Shown here: in pieces, positions 31,901 through 36,435 of the stretch
Position numbering within the stretch: the first letter of the stretch is position 1
Layout of the letters: every line of letters starts with the position of its first letter
NCBI RefSeq assembly: GCF_000003815.2
Contig: NC_049988.1
Location: 15,922,056 to 15,958,490, forward strand
Direction: 5' to 3'
Length of the DNA: 36,435 nucleotides
DNA from: Branchiostoma floridae
Taxonomy: Eukaryota; Chordata; Leptocardii; Amphioxiformes; Branchiostomatidae
The notes under the pieces: model-generated
The model's database searches: none
Told to the model about the DNA's origin: nothing
What the model saw: only the letters and a program-made list of their open reading frames with translations
Program-made: the position numbers and the translations under genes

Positions 31901-34900
31901 CAATCAAATGGATATGATTTTGAAAATGGTCAGACCTTTCAGACAGCATGTAAAGACTTTCATCAGAAACACTGATGGTCAAGGTTTTCATACAGATCAA
32001 GAAGAATTGTTTGAAGCAGATTAGAAAAACATACAGATACACTCGAAAATACATAAACATTCAACTCATCAACACATGATACAATGACAGTTGAACTTGA
32101 CGTACCGTCTGCTTCTTGCCGGAGGTGGGGGTGTTGTTGGGAACACAGGGCATGGTCACCTTGAACTTACAGTCGGGATGGCACACAACACGGCAGTCTG
32201 AAAGGGAAAGGGGAGAATGGAAGGCTTAACAACAAACAAAATTACAGGTAAAAAATACTCCATGGTCAAGGCATGGAATAACTTAGCTATCAGACTATAC
32301 ATGTAGCACAAGTTTGGTTACAATGTGCATATGCTTAAATTGCAATACACTTCAAAGTAAACAAAGTTAACGATTGACAATAGTGTACCAACACTTGCTG
32401 AGTGTAAAATTCTTACCTTTGCATTTCAGTGCCATCTTTCCAAACTTGATCTTCTTATTACACTGTAGAGAAGAAGAAGAAGACACTTAAGAGCTGGTTT
32501 GCCACGGCAAATTACTAAACACTAGTAATATCCCTTCATGCTTACAATACAACTGCATACATTTTGTCTTTACGGGCAAGCCATGTAAACTTTCTGTTAC
32601 TTACCGGCAGGCAGGTTTCGGGTTTGATGACCGTTTTGGAACAGAACATATGCTGCCGACCTCCTCCAGAGCTGGACAAGAAAAGCAAAGCTGGGTGAGA
32701 TTTAATCCAACAATACAAAGTGACTCAGTGTAAAGGTACAGAAGACATGATCTTGAGAACTTGTACCATAAACTTGTGGGATGCAAGGTATGATATGTTC
32801 ATGTATTAAAGTTCACTGTTGCCTTCTAAATCTTGATTTTTAGATTATACCAGGAACAGTTTTAAAAAATAATTTTGATGGACTTAAAAGAAAATTAGTT
32901 GTGTTGGTTAGACTTAGCCAATGGGTTGTGCAGGTAACTTTTCAATGTAAAATGCACTTATGGACAGTTATGCAGGGAAATTGTCAAGCCCTGATTTCAC
33001 TAATTCTATACCCTTGCATCGTACCCACAAGTTTTAATGATGCTAAGTTCATAAGGTCACACAAATGAACGTTAGAAGCTTACGTTGGTTTGAGAACACC
33101 CTGAACCCTGGGTAAAACAAACAAAACAGCGTCAAACAAACATGTTTGGAACAAATGAAATGGAACAACAACAAACAAACAATTGTAAGAATTAGAAAAC
33201 ATTAAATTGACAACACAAAACTGATGTGTTCTTTGTCTTGGACATTCTTGAAAGTTGGGTCAACAGCCTATTTTTTAATCTTTGTTTTGTAATCAACTTT
33301 GTAATTGTAAAATGTGAACATTAACTACAGCAAAATGGAAAAAAAACTTGTATCGACCCAACTCTGAAGAAGCCAGTACCTTTTTTTCGTTCCCTGCATA
33401 GACCATGCAGGTCTGAAAAGAGTGATGATTGATAGTGTTAGGCAAACACCAAACAGGCCGGACTACAGTAGAAGCCAGTTAATTCCACAACGGATAATCG
33501 CACACTTCTGTTAATTGCATGAAGTCCCCAAAACCCATGGTGGTGTGGCCCAGCTTAATAACTGGGTGGCAAATGACAAAGGAGTGTGCAATTAAGCGGC
33601 TTCTACTGTATCAGGAAACAACCCTTTGCAGGAAAAGCACTCCATAAACAAAAACAAAAGTTGAAGGAACAAAAACACACCCCACTCAAGATAACAGTAT
33701 AAGAAGTACTTTCAACTCAACATGAGTACAAAATGGAAGATTTTGAAGAGTATTTTGAGGACCAGAAGAATGGAAAGCAATAGTAAGCTTGGGGTTAGAT
33801 AGAATGGCTTTGAAAGTGCTTCTGTCCACAGTCGTATCATGGTAGAACCAGTTAAACACCAACTCGAAACCAACGAAAATGAGTGAAAATCCACACCATA
33901 AACAGGATGAAACTGTGTACAAATGTACAACCACATTTCTCACAATGTGAGGGAAAGGAGAAGTCCCTTGCAATACCATCCTTACCTGCTAGGAGTGAGT
34001 TGTGGTGTGCTGATGCCACCCTTCAGTGTGCTGGCTGGGGTGCCCCAGAACGAGTCCGTGGAGTCACTGCCAGGGGAGTCTGTAAGGTGCCAAGGGGACA
34101 GCAATGTCTTTACTTGATTTAGATACAGTGAAACCTGTCAGGGTTGGGCAAGTCCACTAGCCCGATTGTCCAGGGCAATTGAAAGTGCTGATGGGGCAAG
34201 TGCATGTCCTACCCCACTTGTCCGACCGGGCAAGTAAGATTTTTCCACGAGAGAGATTTTGATATATTTCAGTTATAGCATCAATCATTGGTCATCACAG
34301 AAAAATAGAGCCAACAATAAAAGAATTCTACTGATGGAAATGTCTAGACAAGTGAAACGTTAGTTCGAGCAAGTATATTTTCTATGTACTTGCCAGAAAG
34401 GACAAGTGGATTATAGAAAAGTTGTCCAACCCTGCCTGTACTAGTGACCACCTGGCTAATGTGACCCCTTATTGGCGGTCCCTTACTTAGACAGTATTTC
34501 CCATGAACACAAGCATCAAGAATCCTGTCTAAAGTGACCACCTGTCCACATGCCATGGAACAGATTTTATCATTGCCATGACAAGTCGAAATACCACCTG
34601 CATATGCAGGTTAGTGCAGGTTAAATTGGAGCTGTGCAGGTATTCCTGATGTCTACCTGCACCTAACCTGCACTGGTTCATGTGTTGGGTTTCATACATA
34701 ATTAAATGTCCTATAATGTAGCTGCAGTGACTTTTACCACCTATAGTGTATAAAAGAAAAATAGCAATTGTTCCTGCACAATTTTAGTATGATCCCTATT
34801 TCCTAAATTCAGAGTGGTGCAGGTAAGATTTGTCTGGTGCAGGTAATTTTCAATGTTTTGTATTTTGAGTCCTGCATGAGTAGTCTTCTTGGGCAGTTTT

Positions 34901-35689
34901 GCCAATATCTTTTTTTACAAACATAACTACATGTACTTCTGGCACAGAAATTCATTCCTGCTCTACCATTTTCGTCAGCAGGACAGAATGACAAGATTGG
35001 GGACTATTGAAATGAAAACAAAATGGACATAACTATCTCAACTTCACAACAGTTCAACTGGATGAACTTATGAATCGGCATAATTTCCCTGAATTCTATG
35101 CTATTGTTAATATCTGTAAAACTAAAAGAAAACAACACAGCCAGAGAAGACAGCGTTACCTGGTCGCTTGTCCAGAGTTACAGGCAGCGGCTGGCTGAAG
35201 CTGCGGTTCAGGCGAGGTTTGGGGTGGGTCTCGATCTTAGCGGTGGCTGTCCCGCGACCTTCACCGTCCAAGGTCACAGTGGTAGTGGTGATAATGGAGG
35301 TCTCGCCAACCTTGGAGCAAAATAAAAGAGACACATGTGAGCTATAAGTATCAACGAAGGGCAAGCAGAACTTGTGAAAGCCATAATTAAAAAACAGTTT
35401 GCTATGCTTTTGTGAATCATCTCAATGGCAAGAAAGTTGCATTGTCTCTATGAACATCTAGATTTTGTTTGAGGCAAACACATATAAATACATTACAGAG
35501 AACCTCAAGATTACTTAAAAAATTGACAATGAATTAGAGAGCACAAGACAAAAGCAACTGAAGTTTTCCCTAAGACTTGTCTATAACTGAGTGTCAAACA
35601 TGGGTCTTACTTACCCCTACATTGTCTAGATCTGTCCGGATGGTTTTGGCAGCAGGGCTGTCATCTTCCTTGGGTGGAGCACTGGGACG
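25858..35689 (-). CDS. RACGAP1: RACGAP1 (MgcRacGAP/CYK-4), exons for linker, C1, RhoGAP and tail; 5' end outside window
   Basis: GTPase-activating protein for Rho-family GTPases and, with the kinesin MKLP1, a subunit of centralspindlin at the spindle midzone and midbody in cytokinesis. 19 phase-consistent exons give 506 residues against about 632 in human; the missing part is the N-terminal coiled coil that binds MKLP1. Order: Ser/Pro-rich linker (DSPGSDSTDSFWGTP); C1 finger with the full H-x12-C-x2-C-x12-C-x2-C-x4-H-x2-C-x7-C pattern from HMFCSKTVIKPETC to VTMPC; RhoGAP domain with arginine finger in EGLYRVPG, LKSFLRGLREPL and NLAKVFGPTL; and tail ending FGSKSAKS..NFFASPMLK, as in vertebrate RACGAP1. 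Four small exons (33, 24, 27 and 45 nt) can each be skipped in frame. Lies downstream of nothing on the right within this window. Confidence 0.95.
26248..26380 (-). CDS. RACGAP1: RACGAP1 exon: C-terminal tail
   Basis: 133 nt. Acceptor ttgtacacag, donor GTGAGG. Codes PKGSMLGPVRTTPNSTDSGV KKSGSTSSLDRAKGFLQRTP LTP. LGPV.TTP and the TPR that spans the next junction match the human tail. Confidence 0.92.
26992..27036 (-). CDS. RACGAP1: RACGAP1 small exon, 45 nt, charged
   Basis: Acceptor ttattctccgcag, donor GTGAAC. Codes (E)DGAKDKTKENAENA, phase 1 both ends. Lies after the GAP domain and can be skipped in frame. Confidence 0.65.
27570..27708 (-). CDS. RACGAP1: RACGAP1 exon: end of RhoGAP domain
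   Basis: 139 nt. Acceptor gacccccag, donor GTAAAT. Codes VMEGLLLMPSDFWRKFAEED NENLASPHVG..YSMRTPEGRQ. Matches human V(V)ESLLSLPLEYWSQF. Ends with one G that joins either the 45-nt exon or the next exon in frame. Confidence 0.93.
27761..27862 (+). mobile_element. Remnant of a non-LTR retrotransposon ORF end
   Basis: The + frame codes SCGRPQRRRGKDIREWMGKP LAECSHRNRREWRR and then TAA. The pattern GRPxxRWxDxIxEWTGxxLxEAxRxAxxRxxWR is the familiar C-terminal tail of many LINE reverse-transcriptase polyproteins. The Trp in R(W)xD is lost. About 100 bp only, antisense to RACGAP1. Confidence 0.6.
28067..28199 (-). CDS. RACGAP1: RACGAP1 exon: NLAKVFGPTL
   Basis: 133 nt. Acceptor gtccctcag, donor GTAAGA. 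Codes VSESKRTKMGMSNLAKVFGP TLIGHGTADPDHMTMLADTR KQPR. The conserved Asn-Leu-Ala-Lys-Val-Phe-Gly-Pro block contacts the bound GTPase. Confidence 0.95.
28528..28633 (-). CDS. RACGAP1: RACGAP1 exon: RhoGAP core
   Basis: 106 nt. Acceptor cgtcccag, donor GTCAGT. Codes IADEQDFATSLYQAVSEMPQ PNRDTLAFIILHLQ. LPQxNRDTLAFLxxHLQR is the matching human segment. Confidence 0.95.
28634..30109 (-). other. RACGAP1 intron with a MITE
   Basis: About 1.5 kb. Contains MITE family A copy 3 (29202-29345). Otherwise no exon or repeat recognised. Confidence 0.6.
29202..29345. mobile_element. MITE family A, copy 3 (one terminal repeat intact)
   Basis: Begins TACTGTAAATGCATTTAAGT and continues with the same ttaatttcgcgg and ttttaagttcgc blocks as the copies in the CREB introns. 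The right terminal repeat is lost or decayed. Confidence 0.7.
30110..30218 (-). CDS. RACGAP1: RACGAP1 exon: RhoGAP core
   Basis: 109 nt. Acceptor ctcctcacag, donor GTAGCT. Codes AKEDIHVVCGCLKSFLRGLR EPLVTFNLHHNFMRAT. LKxFLRxLxEPL is the conserved RhoGAP motif. Confidence 0.95.
30294..30390. repeat. Near-perfect 42-nt inverted repeat (hairpin)
   Basis: Arms about 30294-30335 and 30349-30390 are complementary with one or two mismatches; loop is about 13 nt. In the RACGAP1 intron between exons 30110-30218 and 30563-30623, so transcribed. Confidence 0.85.
30563..30623 (-). CDS. RACGAP1: RACGAP1 exon: RhoGAP helix
   Basis: 61 nt. Acceptor ctgtccag, donor GTAAGT. Codes SDPAIKDLREKFFQGKTPNM. Equivalent to human VKELKEKFLRVKTVP. 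Confidence 0.93.
30809..30873 (-). CDS. RACGAP1: RACGAP1 exon: arginine finger
   Basis: 65 nt. Acceptor ctttcag, donor GTAAGG. Codes VHCINEIESRGMLEEGLYRV P plus GG. The Arg in GLYRVPG is the catalytic finger inserted into the GTPase active site. Confidence 0.95.
31159..31212 (-). CDS. RACGAP1: RACGAP1 exon: entry to RhoGAP domain
   Basis: 54 nt, phase 0. Acceptor ttgtttaag, donor GTAAGT. Codes LELENFLPPYGPMIPALV; human has the equivalent SPMIPSIV. An alternative acceptor six bases downstream would drop LE. Confidence 0.85.
31619..31645 (-). CDS. RACGAP1: RACGAP1 candidate microexon, 27 nt
   Basis: Acceptor ttaccccctgcacag is strong; donor GTTGGT is moderate. Phase 0 both ends, codes NNYHATRRQ between the C1 and RhoGAP domains. 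No family counterpart recalled, so it may be an optional or false exon. Confidence 0.45.
31848..31950 (+). mobile_element. Repeat family D, copy 2
   Basis: Collinear with 14611-14718 (gcatccaggtaa, ggatatgattttgaaaa, ggtcagac.tttcagaca). About 80-85 percent alike by eye. Confidence 0.6.
32106..32197 (-). CDS. RACGAP1: RACGAP1 exon: C1 end
   Basis: 92 nt. Acceptor ctttcag, donor GTACGT. Codes (D)CRVVCHPDCKFKVTMPCVPN and NTPTSGKKQT, completing the C1 zinc ligands. Ends in phase 0. Confidence 0.92.
32417..32462 (-). CDS. RACGAP1: RACGAP1 exon: C1 middle
   Basis: 46 nt. Acceptor ctctacag, donor GTAAGA. Codes CNKKIKFGKMALKCK plus one base; two zinc-ligand cysteines. Confidence 0.92.
32605..32671 (-). 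CDS. RACGAP1: RACGAP1 exon: start of C1 zinc finger
   Basis: 67 nt. Acceptor cttgtccag, donor GTAAGT. Codes SGGGRQHMFCSKTVIKPETC LP. Provides the first His and Cys zinc ligands; SKTVIKPE is nearly invariant in RACGAP1. Confidence 0.92.
33084..33107 (-). CDS. RACGAP1: RACGAP1 small exon, 24 nt
   Basis: Acceptor gttttacccag, donor GTAAGC. Codes VQGVLKP plus split codons (ends as Thr when joined to the C1 exon). Same phase as the 33-nt exon and skippable in frame. Confidence 0.65.
33380..33412 (-). CDS. RACGAP1: RACGAP1 small exon, 33 nt
   Basis: Acceptor cactcttttcag, donor GTACTG. Enters with one base and leaves with two, giving PAWSMQGTKK and completing R at both joins. Multiple of three, so skippable. 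Confidence 0.65.
33464..33610. mobile_element. MITE family B, copy 2 (RACGAP1 intron)
   Basis: Ends TACAGTAGAAGCC and GGCTTCTACTGTA are perfect inverted repeats; arms continue agttaatt / caattaagc. Internal acacttctgttaa is shared with copy 1 at 7925-8102. Confidence 0.85.
33986..34079 (-). CDS. RACGAP1: RACGAP1 exon: Ser/Thr-rich linker
   Basis: 94 nt. Acceptor caccttacag, donor GTAAGG. Codes SPGSDSTDSFWGTPASTLKG and GISTPQLTPS plus two bases of Arg. Several S/T-P sites, likely phosphorylation targets by analogy. Confidence 0.85.
34139..34434. mobile_element. Element family C, copy 2, with 5-bp target duplication
   Basis: Starts CAGGGTTGGGCAAG and ends GTTGTCCAACCCTG. Flanked by cctgt on both sides (34134-34138 and 34435-34439). 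Collinear with 13220-13554. Inserted in another repeat that reads gaaacctgtactagtgacc when the element is removed. Confidence 0.82.
34595..34850. repeat. Cluster of GTGCAGGT repeats with a small inverted repeat
   Basis: tgcaggttagtgcaggt (from about 34606) pairs with acctgcacctaacctgca (ends about 34673). More gtgcaggtaa units lie at about 34818 and 34841. Looks like a degraded fold-back repeat in the RACGAP1 intron. Confidence 0.45.
35160..35310 (-). CDS. RACGAP1: RACGAP1 exon: linker with TTTTVTL
   Basis: 151 nt. Acceptor gctccaag, donor GTAACG. Codes VGETSIITTTTVTLDGEG.. TAKIETHPKPRLNRSFSQ..KRP. The TTTVT..G segment corresponds to the ATTVTVPNDGG region of human RACGAP1. Confidence 0.85.
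35615..35689 (-). CDS. RACGAP1: RACGAP1 exon: linker
   Basis: 75 nt, phase 0 both ends. Acceptor catgccag, donor GTAAGT. Codes RPSAPPKEDDSPAAKTIRTD LDNVG, a Pro/acidic linker after the coiled coil. First exon visible in this window. Confidence 0.75.
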
Positions 35690-36435
35690 CTGGCATGACA
35701 GAGAAGATGGGCCATTCAAATAACAAACTAGAAAGGCCGACATTTGCTTAAGAGCAAATACAGCATATTTCAGCCATACCCCTTCCCACGCAACATTGGA
35801 CTGTTCCAAATCACCCCTGCGCAAAAATGGAACATCCTCTTAACAGTACATTATCCCCCAAAGTGGACTGGTATTGTGAATTGACTCCAGGTAAAAACAG
35901 AGCTTGCTTCTATTTTTCAGAAAATGACAATAATCACACCTTCCATTCAGAAAATTTTCATCATGACTGAAAATTGTTGAATGACTTCATGTAATGTCAT
36001 TAACAATTTTCAGTACGATAACTAGGTGTAAGTTTAAAAAAGTATAAGCTCCTTGTGATGTGGGTACATTTATTATTGCAATGAACTTTTTTTATTCAAG
36101 TAGGGCATACGATTTAATAATTATCAAGCAGGTGCAGGTACTGTAGGAGCGTTTGTTTTCTTCAAGCTGTAAAACTGTTAAACTGTTTTACTTTGTATGC
36201 AATCAACCATCGAGCCTATTCTTATTTTAGTTTAACAACTTCCTGCCAGACCCGGAAGATACGATTGAACCTTGTTCGAGGATTTATTTTCGTCTGTCTG
36301 GTCAGTCTGTTCATACCCTGGCGCTGAGAGTGTTTTATTGGGCTGAAACTCTGGCAGTTTAAAGTTACTTACAATTTAAATGTTCAAAGTTTATGCCCAA
36401 CAACAACAGCACTAGGAAATGTGGCCACTATAGAC
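35690..36435 (-). other. RACGAP1 intron / upstream sequence to window edge
   Basis: About 0.75 kb, AT-rich. No further RACGAP1 exon recognised; the N-terminal coiled-coil exons must lie beyond the right edge. Confidence 0.5.

Noticed and set aside
36241-36435. Possible further RACGAP1 5' exon near the right edge
   Set aside because: No frame with acceptor and donor matching the coiled-coil region could be found.

Overview
The window looks like chordate genomic DNA, most probably amphioxus (Branchiostoma). The genes are animal genes split into many short exons with GT/AG borders. The coding sequences are closer to vertebrate CREB/CREM and RACGAP1 than to fly or worm. Introns are compact, and there are many short fold-back (MITE-like) elements. 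The species is inferred from style and similarity remembered from the families; no search was run. Two 100-base N runs (3046-3145, 5717-5816) are assembly gaps.

Layout, left to right. (1) 88-2102, + strand: the last four exons of an integrin alpha subunit (membrane-proximal ectodomain, one transmembrane helix, GFFKR tail). A possible second 3' exon lies just after the first gap. Five fold-back elements sit in or beside this gene. (2) 5532-17465, - strand: a complete CREB/CREM/ATF1-type gene. It has a Q-rich N-terminal exon, a KID with the RRPSYRK kinase site, a Q2 exon, the start of the basic region, and then two tandem alternative bZIP exons (5969-6119 and 5532-5676). A proline-rich, phase-compatible exon (14252-14395) lies between KID and Q2. 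The 5' non-coding exon and promoter appear to be near 23255-23560, about 6 kb upstream of the ATG, next to CCAAT boxes, CACGTG E-boxes and a full CRE (TGACGTCA). (3) 25858-35689, - strand: 19 exons of RACGAP1 (MgcRacGAP/CYK-4), covering linker, C1 zinc finger, RhoGAP domain and C-terminal tail. The N-terminal coiled coil lies beyond the right edge.

Every exon junction was checked for reading phase. The CREB model gives 294 or 296 residues without the proline-rich exon and 342 or 344 with it. The RACGAP1 part sums to 506 residues if all small exons are included.

The three genes do not form a pathway. The integrin is a cell-matrix receptor, CREB a cAMP/kinase-responsive transcription factor, and RACGAP1 the GAP subunit of centralspindlin in cytokinesis. 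Integrin and CREB converge on about 2-3 kb of 3' sequence; CREB and RACGAP1 lie head-to-tail on the same strand.

The most notable observations are the duplicated bZIP exon, which parallels the two alternative DNA-binding domains known from vertebrate CREM; the proline-rich exon embedded in local duplications that copy its own splice-site regions; four small in-frame exons in RACGAP1; several MITE families, one with clear 5-bp target duplications; a near-perfect 42-nt intronic hairpin; and a strong concentration of CACGTG sites in the CREB gene.
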